From Hymenobacter arizonensis (GTDB taxonomy: Bacteria > Bacteroidota > Bacteroidia > Cytophagales > Hymenobacteraceae), in contig NZ_FOXS01000001.1 of the NCBI RefSeq assembly GCF_900115775.1, positions 1,116,001 through 1,180,000 of the forward strand: 64,000 nucleotides of DNA, written 5' to 3'. The notes under the pieces are model-generated. The model saw only the letters and a program-made list of their open reading frames with translations, made no database searches and was not told the origin of the DNA. Shown here piece by piece: positions 42,899-50,839 of this stretch (positions are counted from its first letter, which is position 1; each line of letters opens with the position of its first letter). The position numbers were made by a program, and so were the translations under genes.

Positions 42899-43055
42899 GG
42901 AACCTCACCCCCGGCCCCTCTCCAAAAGAGAGGGGAGCCTGACGATTAAACAGAAAGCCTCACTGCAGTTTGCAGTGAGGCTTTCTGCGTGATAAGCTAC
43001 TTCGTGCTTGTGCCGTGGCTCCCCTCTCCGCGGGAGAGGGGCCGGGGGTGAGGTC
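42899..43055. repeat. Palindromic repeat, family D, copy 4, with a nested hairpin
   Basis: Outer arms GGAACCTCACCCCCGGCCCC and GGGGCCGGGGGTGAGG. The loop holds CAGAAAGCCTCACTGCA-GTT-TGCAGTGAGGCTTTCTG at 42951-42987, which has the look of a terminator stem. It separates convergent genes. Confidence 0.92.
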
Positions 43056-43122
43056 CCGCGGCAGGCGACGCCACACCCGACTGAACGTTCTTTTTTAAGA
43101 ACTCAACCAAAAAAGGTATCCC

Positions 43123-44118
43123 TCAAGAGAACTTGTAAATAGCCACCATCGCCTCGCCTCCCTCAGAGCGGCTCCCCCGGTACATCCCCTCCGAATTGAA
43201 AGGCAAGGTCACATTTCCCGCCGCGTCGATACCAATCAGGCCGCCTTCGCCGCCATCGGGGGCCAGCTTGTCGTGCACCACAATCCGGCAGGCTTCTTCT
43301 AAGGAAAGGTTTTTATACTCCATCAAACACGCGACGTCATAGGCGGCCACGGCGCGAATGAAGTATTCGCCGTGCCCGGTGCAGCTGATGGCGCAGCGCG
43401 TATCGGCCCAGGTGCCGGCCCCGATGATGGGCGTGTCGCCGATGCGGGCGTAACGCTTGTTGGTCATGCCGCCGGTGCTGGTGGCGGCGGCTAGGTGCCC
43501 ATGCACGTCGCGGGCTACGGCGCCCACGGTTCCCTTTTTCCAGTTGGGGTCGGCAGTAACGGGCACTTCCGAGAACATTTCGGGCTCATCGAGGGGCGCG
43601 GCTGTATCGGTATCCTGGGCCTGGCTGTGGTCGAGGCGCATGCGGCCTTCGCGCAGGGCTTCCTGCAGTTGGTCGTGGCGGTGCTGGGTGAAAAAATATT
43701 CGGCGGGCTGCAGCGGCAGGCCGTGCTCGCGGGCCAGCTCGTCGGCGCCGGGGTAGGCTAGCAGCACGTGCTCGGTTTTCTCCATCACGAGGCGGGCGGC
43801 GCGGATGGGATTTTGCACCTGCCGCACCCCGGCCACGGCCCCGGCCAGGCGGGTGTGCCCGGCCATAATAGCGGCGTCCATCTCGTGGTGGCCCTCGTGG
43901 GTAAACACCGCACCGCGGCCAGCGTTGAACAAGGGACAATCTTCGAGGCTGCGTACGGCGGCTTCCACACAATCGAAGGCCGAGGCACCGTCGCGGAGCA
44001 GGTCGTAACCGGTGTTAAGGGCGGCTTCGAGGGCGGCGCGGTAGCGCATTTCGTCGGCGGGATTAAGCGAAGCGCGGGCAATGGTGCCGGCCCCTCCGTG
44101 GATTGCGAGAGCGAACAT
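43123..44118 (-). CDS. Isoaspartyl peptidase/L-asparaginase (Ntn hydrolase, family T2)
   Basis: 331 residues. The N-terminal ALAIHGGAGTI is diagnostic. The chain cleaves itself before the Thr in KKGTVGAVARD, which becomes the nucleophile. STGGMTNKRYARIGDTPIIG and GTGHGE-like CTGHGEYFIR follow. The enzyme hydrolyses beta-aspartyl dipeptides and asparagine. With the cyanophycinase 1.4 kb away it could complete cyanophycin breakdown. A minus-strand TACCTTTG at 44150-44157 is a good -7 element 31 bases upstream of the ATG. Confidence 0.92.
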   Translation of the reverse strand: MFALAIHGGAGTIARASLNPADEMRYRAALEAALNTGYDLLRDGASAFDCVEAAVRSLEDCPLFNAGRGAVFTHEGHHEMDAAIMAGHTRLAGAVAGVRQVQNPIRAARLVMEKTEHVLLAYPGADELAREHGLPLQPAEYFFTQHRHDQLQEALREGRMRLDHSQAQDTDTAAPLDEPEMFSEVPVTADPNWKKGTVGAVARDVHGHLAAATSTGGMTNKRYARIGDTPIIGAGTWADTRCAISCTGHGEYFIRAVAAYDVACLMEYKNLSLEEACRIVVHDKLAPDGGEGGLIGIDAAGNVTLPFNSEGMYRGSRSEGGEAMVAIYKFS

Positions 44119-44243
44119 GAAGGAAGAAAAATGTTGAGAATTATGGCTTCAAAGGTAGCTGGCGGGAACGGGCAGTGGCCGGCTCGTGTTTTTTTTCGTA
44201 GGTTTGACCCTCAAGTTTTCTAATCCCCAAACACCTTACTTTT

Positions 44244-44666
44244 ATGGCATACGACGTAACCGGCCGGCTGCACGAAATATTTGACGAACAGCAGGTAAGC
44301 GAGAAATTCCGCAAGCGTGAGTTCGTGCTCGAGGTCCAGGACGGCCAGTATCCCGAGCATATTAAGTTCCAGATGGTCCAGGACAAAACCAGCCTCATCG
44401 ACCCCTTCAAAATGGGCGACGAGGTGAAGGTTACTTTCAACCTGCGCGGCCGTGGCTTCAACAAAAACGGTCAGATGCTGTACTTTACCAACCTGGAAGC
44501 CTGGAAGATTGAGCCCGCCTCGGCAGGTGGCAATGCCGGTGGCTACGGTGGTGGCCAGCAGCAGCAAGCGGCTCCCCGCCCCGCTGCTCAGAACCAGAAC
44601 CCCACGCTGCGTGCCCAGCCCGCCGCTCCCATCGCCAGCGACGACGACAACGACCTGCCTTTCTAA
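44244..44666 (+). CDS. DUF3127 protein (OB-fold-like) with an SSB-like acidic tail
   Basis: 140 residues. Residues 1-95 match DUF3127 (YDVTGRLHEIFDEQQVSEKF, MGDEVKVTFNLRGRGF). The middle is Gly/Gln/Ala/Pro-rich and the end is SDDDNDLPF, very like the DDDIPF tip by which SSB recruits repair proteins. DUF3127 proteins are small and Bacteroidota-typical; single-strand nucleic acid binding is suspected. The SSB-like tip supports that idea, as inference. A strong terminator follows. Confidence 0.85.
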   Translation: MAYDVTGRLHEIFDEQQVSEKFRKREFVLEVQDGQYPEHIKFQMVQDKTSLIDPFKMGDEVKVTFNLRGRGFNKNGQMLYFTNLEAWKIEPASAGGNAGGYGGGQQQQAAPRPAAQNQNPTLRAQPAAPIASDDDNDLPF

Positions 44667-44711
44667 GGCAGCTCTCCGGTTGGGCGTTTCGCCCACCGAA
44701 ATCAATTGCTG

Positions 44712-44750
44712 AAAATGCCGCCCCTGATTATCGGGGGCGGCATTTTTTAT
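44712..44750 (+). terminator. Intrinsic terminator after the DUF3127 gene
   Basis: AAAATGCCGCCCC-N8-GGGGCGGCATTTT followed by TTAT. Confidence 0.88.
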
Positions 44751-44770
44751 TGGCTGCCGTATACTGCGCC

Positions 44771-45397
44771 ATGGATTTATTTGAGCTGATTGCCCGCGGC
44801 GAAGGCGAGGAGTTGGAATTCAAACAGAAGACCACCCACCCGCACCGAATCTCGCGCACCCTGGTTTCGCTGGCCAATACCCGCGGCGGACTGGTGCTGG
44901 TGGGCGTCGACGATGCCGGCCGCGTGATTGGTGTGCGCGACGCCGAGGAGGAGCTATTCGTGCTCCGCGAAGCTGCCCAGCACTACATCGAGCCGCCGCT
45001 CACCTCCCTCCGTTTCGAGGAGTTGGAGGAAGAAGGCCGCACGGTGCTGATAGTGACCGTGCCCGAAAGCCGCAACAAACCCCACCGCGCCCAGGTAGCC
45101 CCCGACGACTGGCGCGGCTACGTGCGCGTGCGCGACGCCAGCGTGCAAACCAGCGGCCTCACCGAGAAACTACTGGAACGCCAGCAACCCGAGTCCCGCT
45201 TCGAAAAGCTTCCACTCAACAAGCAAGAGCTGGCCGTGCTCGATTACCTGAAAACCCACCCGCGCATTACACTGGCGCAGTTTATGAAGTTGGTAAACTT
45301 TGGCAAGCGCCGGGCCTTTCAGACGCTTATTAAACTGGTGCTGCACGGGTACATCCGCCACCACGACAAAGAGAAGGAGCCGTATTATACCTTGTAG
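44771..45397 (+). CDS. AlbA_2 (Schlafen-type) putative DNA/ATP-binding protein
   Basis: 208 residues from the ATG at 44771; an earlier in-frame start at 44750 overlaps the terminator. Residues 5-120 are an AlbA_2 domain (GEGEELEFKQKTTHPHRI, LANTRGGLVLVGVDDAG, YVRVRDASVQTS). The rest looks like a winged-helix (KQELAVLDYLKTHPRITLAQ, KRRAFQTLIKLVLHGYI). Such proteins are often called transcriptional regulators, and some relatives cut RNA; here the role is open. Confidence 0.85.
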   Translation: MDLFELIARGEGEELEFKQKTTHPHRISRTLVSLANTRGGLVLVGVDDAGRVIGVRDAEEELFVLREAAQHYIEPPLTSLRFEELEEEGRTVLIVTVPESRNKPHRAQVAPDDWRGYVRVRDASVQTSGLTEKLLERQQPESRFEKLPLNKQELAVLDYLKTHPRITLAQFMKLVNFGKRRAFQTLIKLVLHGYIRHHDKEKEPYYTL

Positions 45398-45403
45398 GCC
45401 TGT

Positions 45404-45606
45404 CTGAACCACGGATTCGGCGGATTTTTGGGATTCCACGGATTTTGTAGTTGGCACGAACTACTTCTACTAGAGAACTTCTACTACAGAAATAAAAAGC
45501 AACAAAGAAGGCCACTCGAATGAGTGGCCTTCTTTGTCTTAACGATGTACGATAATCGTCCACAAAATCCGTGCAATCCGAAAAATCCGCCGAATCCGCG
45601 GTTCAG
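45404..45606. repeat. Long inverted repeat, family E, around a terminator hairpin
   Basis: CTGAACCACGGATTCGGCGG... and ...CCGCCGAATCCGCGGTTCAG form arms of about 45 bases with few mismatches, 110 bases apart. The ATCCG units repeat within each arm. The right arm ends one base before the stop codon of the small gene at 45608. Confidence 0.88.
45502..45537. terminator. Bidirectional terminator between AlbA_2 gene and small K/E gene
   Basis: ACAAAGAAGGCCACTCGAAT-GAGTGGCCTTCTTTGT, nested within the loop of the family E repeat, between two convergent genes. Confidence 0.75.
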
Positions 45607-45607
45607 A

Positions 45608-45724
45608 TTACTCCTGCTTGCGGGCGCGAGCTACTTTCTTTTCTTCTTTTTCTATTTTTTTCTCCTTCAAGGATTTAACGGGCTCTTTCTTTTTCTCTTT
45701 GCGGGCGTCTTGTGCTTTGGCCAT
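45608..45724 (-). CDS. 38-residue Lys/Glu-rich protein
   Basis: Begins MAKAQDARKEKKKEPVKSLK and ends ARKQE before a TAA. Nearly half of the residues are Lys or Glu and the chain should be a single charged helix. Similar short K/E-rich proteins starting MAK are familiar in Bacteroidota; function unknown. The codon pattern, a clean ATG and stop, and the terminator beyond it support a real gene. Confidence 0.55.
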   Translation of the reverse strand: MAKAQDARKEKKKEPVKSLKEKKIEKEEKKVARARKQE

Positions 45725-45825
45725 GATTGAAAAGAAGTTTAAGTAGGGTCTAAGTTGGTGAGGATTTTAACGCGTAGCCCCGCCAGCGTGTTGTGCCCGG
45801 CGAAGGTAGAAAATTTCGTGAAATC

Positions 45826-47388
45826 CTACAGAATGGGCAGGTACCGCTCGCGGAGAACATGAAGGTGGTGCAGCTCGTGGCCGGGAACGATGAAAAGTAG
45901 CGCCCGTACCGTGGTGGGGCCGCCATTGGCCGTGCCACGCCGGTCGAGTTGCTCGTCGGTGAAGCTGTCGAATAGGGCTTGGGTTGCGGCACGGGTAGCA
46001 TCGTACTCGGCCAGCAGGCTGGCCATGGTGCGGGCATTGGCACCGCTTTGCACCACATAGTCATCCTGGTCGAAACCGGGCAGGTCCTGGCTGTCGCCGC
46101 GTGCGAACCGCATGGCGCGGTATGCAAAAATGCGCTCCGTATCTATCTGATGCTGGAGCATTTCCTTCAGGGTCCACTTGCCTTCGGCGTAGCCTTTTTC
46201 GGTTTGCGCTTCGCTTAGGTTATGGAAGATGGCGTGGAATTCCTGCGCAATGCCCCGCAATACTTCCCGCGGGTCGGCGCCTTCGGGAATCTGGTTGATA
46301 TAAGTAACGGCGTAAGGAAGAAAATCTCCTTCGGCGGGGCGGGCAATGGGCATGTGCGAGGGTGGGGTTGAAAGTGAGGGAGCCATCAGGTCCGCCGTGT
46401 GTGGCGCCAAATGGCTCGGGGCATTAGGCAACTCAAGCGGCTCGTGGACCGGTTCTTCAGCCGCTGCCGCCGTAGCCGAGAGAATGGCCGGCGCCAGAGT
46501 GGGGTCGAACTGCAGGCGCACAATGGGCAATGGGGCAGGCATTAAGGCGGCGCTTCCCTCCTGCCCAAAAGCCCACAGCAGGAAATCGTGCATGACGCGG
46601 CCCCAGGTATTGGGGTGGTGGTGGCCGCCTTCCACCTGCACGTAGCGCAACGAGTGCTGGGCATCGAGGCCCTTTTTTACTAGTTCCTCAATTAAGTCAA
46701 GGCAGTCTTCGATAGAGTCGATGACGCCGTTTTCGTTGCGGTCGCTGCGTTCGTCTAGGGTGCCGCTTTGCAGCCAGAACCGGTGGCTGGGGTGCAGCTC
46801 ACCTACTCGAACAAGCCCGTGCATGATGCGGTCGGCGGGCGTGTAGCCAGCGCCCACTGCGCGCTGACGCCACCAAAAAGACCCCGAAAACACCCCCGCC
46901 CGCGCAAACACTTCTGGGTGGTGCCAGACCAAATCAAAAGCCGACAAGCCGCCAAGCGAAAAACCAGCCATCACCGCCTGTGCGGGGTCGGCCGAAGCCT
47001 GGTAGTGGGCTTGCGCAAACGGCAGCAGCTCCTCCAATACAAACTGCGAATAGGCCCCAGCCAGGCTACCACGGCCGTTGTAGTCGGCGTGGGCGGCGGT
47101 GCCGTACTCCTGCACCCGCTGCTCGTTGGCGTGCATAGCCACCACTACAAAGGGCTGCACTGCGTGGTGGGCGTACAGATTATCAAGCGTGACCTGAAAA
47201 TTCAGCCGCTCCAGGTCCTGCCCGTCGTTCAGATACAAAACGGGGTAGCTGCTGCGGGCCTCGGCTTCGGCGGGAGGCAGCAGGATGCTCAGCTCCACGT
47301 CGCGCTTCAAGAAACTAGAAGCCAGCACCTCCCGGTGAAGCCGGGTGCCGGCGGGAGACGCAGGAGAGTGGAGAGTGTCGGGAAGCAT
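45826..47388 (-). CDS. Fusion of an enterochelin esterase-like hydrolase and a DinB-like domain
   Basis: 520 residues from the ATG at 47388. Residues about 15-280: esterase D/Fes-type fold (LYLNDGQDLERL, nucleophile in MAGFSLGGLSAFD, late GGHHHPNTW). Residues about 280-345: Ala/Pro linker. Residues about 350-520: DinB-like four-helix bundle with His ligands (TLKEMLQHQIDTER, PGHELHHLHVLRERY). DinB-fold proteins are metal-dependent thiol transferases or hydrolases. The fusion is unusual. Divergent from the amidoligase cluster that starts at 47525, and the first gene there is also an esterase of this type. Confidence 0.85.
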   Translation of the reverse strand: MLPDTLHSPASPAGTRLHREVLASSFLKRDVELSILLPPAEAEARSSYPVLYLNDGQDLERLNFQVTLDNLYAHHAVQPFVVVAMHANEQRVQEYGTAAHADYNGRGSLAGAYSQFVLEELLPFAQAHYQASADPAQAVMAGFSLGGLSAFDLVWHHPEVFARAGVFSGSFWWRQRAVGAGYTPADRIMHGLVRVGELHPSHRFWLQSGTLDERSDRNENGVIDSIEDCLDLIEELVKKGLDAQHSLRYVQVEGGHHHPNTWGRVMHDFLLWAFGQEGSAALMPAPLPIVRLQFDPTLAPAILSATAAAAEEPVHEPLELPNAPSHLAPHTADLMAPSLSTPPSHMPIARPAEGDFLPYAVTYINQIPEGADPREVLRGIAQEFHAIFHNLSEAQTEKGYAEGKWTLKEMLQHQIDTERIFAYRAMRFARGDSQDLPGFDQDDYVVQSGANARTMASLLAEYDATRAATQALFDSFTDEQLDRRGTANGGPTTVRALLFIVPGHELHHLHVLRERYLPIL

Positions 47389-47524
47389 AAAGACAAAGTA
47401 ACGCAGGCCGCGGGAGTTAGCCCCCATTCAGATTAAAATAGGCCAATTGTGGCTGGGCGGTTATTTTTAACTAGTTTGCCGTGCAGCTTGAAAATACACT
47501 TCCGCCTTCTTAGCCCCCAAAACT

Positions 47525-48229
47525 GTGCACGAACAACACCGGCGATTTTACTCGCACCACCTCGGCCAAGACATCGACATGCTGGTTTTCGGCACGTGGG
47601 GATATCCCGTCGTGATTTTCCCCACCTCCGGGGGGCACGACAACGAAGCCCGTGACTTTAAGCTCATTGAAGCCGCCCGGCCCTTGATTGAGGCCGGCCG
47701 CGTAAAGCTATTTTGCATCGATAGCATAGACCGTTTTTCCTGGTATGCCAAGCACCTGGAGCCGGCCATCCGGGTGAAGAACCATGTGTTTTACGACCAG
47801 TTTCTGAGCGATGAACTAGTGCCGATGCTGCAGCAGGAATGCAACGTGGACAAGATTGGAGTAGCTGGCTGCAGCTTCGGCGGCTACCACGCGCTGAATT
47901 TCGCCCTCCGTCATCCCAACCAGGTCGCCCATGTATTTACAATGGGCGCCGCCTTCGACATCCGCCAGTTCCTGGACGGCTACCACGACGACAACGTGTA
48001 CTACAACAACCCGCCCGAGTACCTGCCCGGCGCGCAGAGCGAGCATTTCCAATGGATGAACATCATTCTCGGCACGGCGGAGCACGACTTCTGCCGGCAT
48101 TCAACCTTTAATATCTCTCAAATACTGCACGATAAAGGCATTCGTCATACCTTGGACGTGAAGCCCCACGGTGACCACGACTGGCCGGTGTGGCGCGAGA
48201 TGTTTCCGCAGTACCTGAATACAATATAA
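47525..48229 (+). CDS. Esterase-like alpha/beta hydrolase
   Basis: 234 residues, GTG start at 47525. Nucleophile motif GVAGCSFGGYHALNF, catalytic His in KPHGDHDWPVW, and the TWGYPVVIFPTSGG oxyanion region. It resembles esterase D/enterochelin esterase-type proteins with a C-S-F-G nucleophile elbow. No signal peptide. First of five plus-strand genes leading through the amidoligases, 137 bases after the divergent esterase-DinB gene. It could cut an ester or release the cluster's product; this is inference. Confidence 0.85.
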   Translation: MHEQHRRFYSHHLGQDIDMLVFGTWGYPVVIFPTSGGHDNEARDFKLIEAARPLIEAGRVKLFCIDSIDRFSWYAKHLEPAIRVKNHVFYDQFLSDELVPMLQQECNVDKIGVAGCSFGGYHALNFALRHPNQVAHVFTMGAAFDIRQFLDGYHDDNVYYNNPPEYLPGAQSEHFQWMNIILGTAEHDFCRHSTFNISQILHDKGIRHTLDVKPHGDHDWPVWREMFPQYLNTI

Positions 48230-48253
48230 TACCCCCCTTGAAACCGTGATTTG

Positions 48254-48338
48254 AAGCGGAGCCAGAGCACTTCCCCACCACTACACTACTTAATAGGTAG
48301 TGACGCGGTAAGGTTGCTTCGGCTCCGCTTAGCATGAC
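48254..48338. repeat. Degenerate palindrome, possibly family C copy 3
   Basis: GAAGCGGAGCC near 48254 pairs with GGCTCCGCTT near 48321-48330, followed by AGCATGAC as in family C copy 2. Most of the typical arms is lost. Confidence 0.45.
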
Positions 48339-48395
48339 GCCCCTGCTCTCCCTTCATTCTCTTCTTTATTACCAAACACCAAGACACCCGCAACT

Positions 48396-49517
48396 ATGAA
48401 AAAAATTGGCATCCTTTTCGGACAAGAAAACACTTTCCCGCAAGCATTTATCGACCGCGTCAACCAGAAAGCTCCGGCCGGCATCATGGCCGAGTTTGTG
48501 AAAATTGACCAAGTCGAACAGCACGTGGCCCCGGACTACGCCGTCATCATCGACCGCATTTCGCAGGACGTGCCGTTTTACCGGGCTTACCTAAAAAATG
48601 CGGCCCTGATGGGCACAGCCGTCATCAACAACCCCTTCTGGTGGTCGGCCGACGAGAAGTTCTTCAACAACGCGCTGGCCGTGCGCCTGGGCGTGCCCGT
48701 GCCCAAAACCCTGCTCCTGCCCAGCAAAGAGCGGCCCACCGACACCAGCGAGCGCAGCTTCCGCAACCTCTCGATGATGGATTGGGACGCGGCCTTCGAG
48801 CACATCGGCTTCCCCGCCTACATGAAGCCGCACTCCGGCGGCGGATGGAAAAGCGTGTACAAGCTGGATTCTCCCGACGACTTTTTCCGCGCCTACGCTG
48901 AAACCGGCCAGCTGGTGATGCTATTCCAGGAAGCCGTGGACTTCACCGACTACTTCCGCTGCTACTGCATCGGCGGCACCGAAGTACTCATCATGCCCTA
49001 CGAGCCCCGCAACGAGCCGCACCTGCGCTACGCCACCGAGATGAAAACGACGGGCGAAGCCGGCGAGAAACTGCTCGCCACCATGAAGGACTACGTGCTG
49101 AAGCTGAACGCCGGCTTGGGCTACGACTTCAACACGGTAGAATTTGCCGTGCGCGACGGCATTCCGCTGGCCATCGACTTTGGCAACCCCGCCCCCGATG
49201 CCGACATCAACTCCGTGGGCGAGAAAAACTTTGAGTGGGTGGTAGAAGCTGCCGCTAACATGGCTATTGCCCGCGCCCAAGCCCAAAAGCCCGGCCAAGA
49301 CAACCTGACCTGGGGCACCTTCGTGCACCCGCACCGCGCCAAGAGCGCCGAAACCCACTTTACGGTAGCCGACGTACCAACCCCAACTCCCAAGAAAAAG
49401 GCGGCTCCTAAAGCTGCTGCCGCGGCTAAGCCCGCTGCTGCCAAAGCAGCTGCGCCCAAAAAAGAAGCAGCCCCCAAAGCCGCTGCCAAAAAACCTGCGG
49501 CCAAGAAATCCGAATAA
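48396..49517 (+). CDS. ATP-grasp amidoligase-like enzyme with histone-H1-like tail
   Basis: 373 residues. Residues 1-325 form an ATP-grasp fold of the RimK/GshB kind: the ATP-binding Lys in YMKPHSGGGWKSVYKL, LFQEAVDFTDYFRCYCI, and the Mg-binding DFNTVEFAVRDG and AIDFGNPAPDAD. Such enzymes join a carboxylate to an amine through an acylphosphate. The last 47 residues (327-373) are a Lys/Ala/Pro repeat (PKKKAAPKAAAAAKPAAA in part) like the tail of histone H1 or bacterial HU-like proteins. This tail is odd for a metabolic enzyme and suggests nucleic acid or polyanion binding. Next gene encodes GCS2. Confidence 0.85.
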   Translation: MKKIGILFGQENTFPQAFIDRVNQKAPAGIMAEFVKIDQVEQHVAPDYAVIIDRISQDVPFYRAYLKNAALMGTAVINNPFWWSADEKFFNNALAVRLGVPVPKTLLLPSKERPTDTSERSFRNLSMMDWDAAFEHIGFPAYMKPHSGGGWKSVYKLDSPDDFFRAYAETGQLVMLFQEAVDFTDYFRCYCIGGTEVLIMPYEPRNEPHLRYATEMKTTGEAGEKLLATMKDYVLKLNAGLGYDFNTVEFAVRDGIPLAIDFGNPAPDADINSVGEKNFEWVVEAAANMAIARAQAQKPGQDNLTWGTFVHPHRAKSAETHFTVADVPTPTPKKKAAPKAAAAAKPAAAKAAAPKKEAAPKAAAKKPAAKKSE

Positions 49518-49548
49518 GGCGTATTCCGCATCGAATTGCTAGCGGCCG

Positions 49549-49576
49549 GGCCCGGCGTGCGCTTACACGCCGGGCC
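49549..49576 (+). terminator. GC-rich hairpin after the ATP-grasp gene
   Basis: GGCCCGGCGTG-N6-CACGCCGGGCC, perfect stem, without a T-run. It may reduce read-through into the GCS2 gene or stabilise the upstream message. Confidence 0.5.
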
Positions 49577-49614
49577 TTGGGGCCTATTCATTCCTCGTTT
49601 ATACCACTCCGTTT

Positions 49615-50718
49615 ATGGCCATGCCCGTGTTTACCCTCGGCATCGAGGAAGAATTTCAAACCATTGACCCCGAAACCCGGGAGCTGCGCTCGCACCTTTC
49701 GCAAATTGTGGAGGGGGGCCGAGTCACGCTCCACGAGCAGGTGAAAGCCGAAATGCACCAGGCCGTGGTTGAGGTCGGCACCAATATCTGCCACAACATC
49801 GAAGAAGCCCGCACGGAGGTATTTCACCTCCGGCGCCAGGTAATGGAGCTGGCCGACAAGCAGGGCTTGAAAATAGGCGCCGCCGGCACCCATCCTTTTT
49901 CGAGGTGGCAAGACCAGCCCATCACGCCCGACGTCCGCTACGATAAGATTGTGGAGGAGCTGCAGGAAGCGGCCCGGTCCAACCTCGTTTTCGGCATGCA
50001 CGTGCACGTGGGCATCGAAAACCGGGAAATTGGGGTGTACATGATGAACACGCTGCGGTATTTTCTGCCGCACTTGTTTGCGCTCAGCACCAACTCGCCG
50101 TTTTGGGAAGGCCGCGAAACGGGCTACAAGTCGTTCCGCACCAAGGTGTTTGAGCGGTTTCCGCGCACGGGCATTCCGGGCTACTTCCACAGTGCCAGCG
50201 ACTACGACGAATTTTTGCAGTTGCTCATCAAGACCGGCTGCATCGACAACGGCAAAAAAATATGGTGGGACATCCGCCTCCACCCCTTCTTCGACACCAT
50301 CGAATACCGCATCTGCGACATGATGATGCGCGCCGACGAAACCGTGGCCGTGGCCGCCGTGATGCAGGCGCTGGTCGCAAAAATCTATAAGCTCAAATCG
50401 CAGAACCTCAATTTCCGCGTCTACCGCAGCGCCCTCATCAAGGAGAACAAGTGGCGCGCCGCCCGCTACGGGCTCGACGGGCGCATGATAGATTTTGGCA
50501 AGCAGGAAGAAGTGCCCACCCGGCAGCTGATTTTGGAGCTGCTGGACTTCGTCGACGATGTTGTTGACGATTTAGGCAGCCGTCACGAAGTAGAATACGT
50601 ATTGAAGATGCTGGAGATGGGCACCGGCGCCGACCGCCAACTTAAGGTATTCCGCGAAACCGGCGACCTGAGCAAAGTGGTCGACTACATTCTGAGCGAA
50701 ACTGCCCACGGGCTGTAA
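49615..50718 (+). CDS. Carboxylate-amine ligase of the GCS2 family (YbdK-like)
   Basis: 367 residues; ATG at 49615, with a second one at 49621. GCS2 motifs: TLGIEEEFQTID at the start, VFGMHVHVGIENR, STNSPFWEGRETGYKSFR, and RLHPFFDTIEYRICDMMM. The fold is that of glutamate-cysteine ligase/glutamine synthetase, and it makes amide bonds with ATP. Members outside glutathione synthesis usually have unknown substrates. It lies between two ATP-grasp genes and a glutamine amidotransferase gene, so a multi-step amide or peptide product is likely. A terminator follows. Confidence 0.92.
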   Translation: MAMPVFTLGIEEEFQTIDPETRELRSHLSQIVEGGRVTLHEQVKAEMHQAVVEVGTNICHNIEEARTEVFHLRRQVMELADKQGLKIGAAGTHPFSRWQDQPITPDVRYDKIVEELQEAARSNLVFGMHVHVGIENREIGVYMMNTLRYFLPHLFALSTNSPFWEGRETGYKSFRTKVFERFPRTGIPGYFHSASDYDEFLQLLIKTGCIDNGKKIWWDIRLHPFFDTIEYRICDMMMRADETVAVAAVMQALVAKIYKLKSQNLNFRVYRSALIKENKWRAARYGLDGRMIDFGKQEEVPTRQLILELLDFVDDVVDDLGSRHEVEYVLKMLEMGTGADRQLKVFRETGDLSKVVDYILSETAHGL

Positions 50719-50724
50719 ATCAAT

Positions 50725-50732
50725 TATATTTG
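50725..50732 (+). promoter_or_regulatory. Possible -7 element before the glutamine amidotransferase gene
   Basis: TATATTTG, exact match, 108 bases before the ATG at 50840 and just before a terminator hairpin. The terminator between them would block this transcript unless it is leaky, so the element is doubtful. Confidence 0.25.
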
Positions 50733-50737
50733 TCTTT

Positions 50738-50772
50738 GCAACGCCCACCTAACCGGGGGCGTTGCTTCTTTT
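50738..50772 (+). terminator. Intrinsic terminator after the GCS2 gene
   Basis: GCAACGCCC-N10-GGGCGTTGC followed by TTCTTTTTTT. Confidence 0.85.
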
Positions 50773-50839
50773 TTTGGCCGGGCTACTGCCTGGCTTTTAT
50801 TTATATGCCGGTGCTGCCGGCTGCTTACTTTGATACTCT

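Noticed and set aside
45524..45730. Hydrophobic Phe/Leu-rich frame of 68 codons on the plus strand
   Set aside because: It is the antisense of the Lys/Glu-rich 38-residue gene, where Lys and Glu codons read as Phe and Leu on the opposite strand, and it starts within a repeat and terminator.
50725..50732. Promoter driving the glutamine amidotransferase gene
   Set aside because: Listed only with low confidence, because an intrinsic terminator lies directly downstream and no -33 TTG is present.
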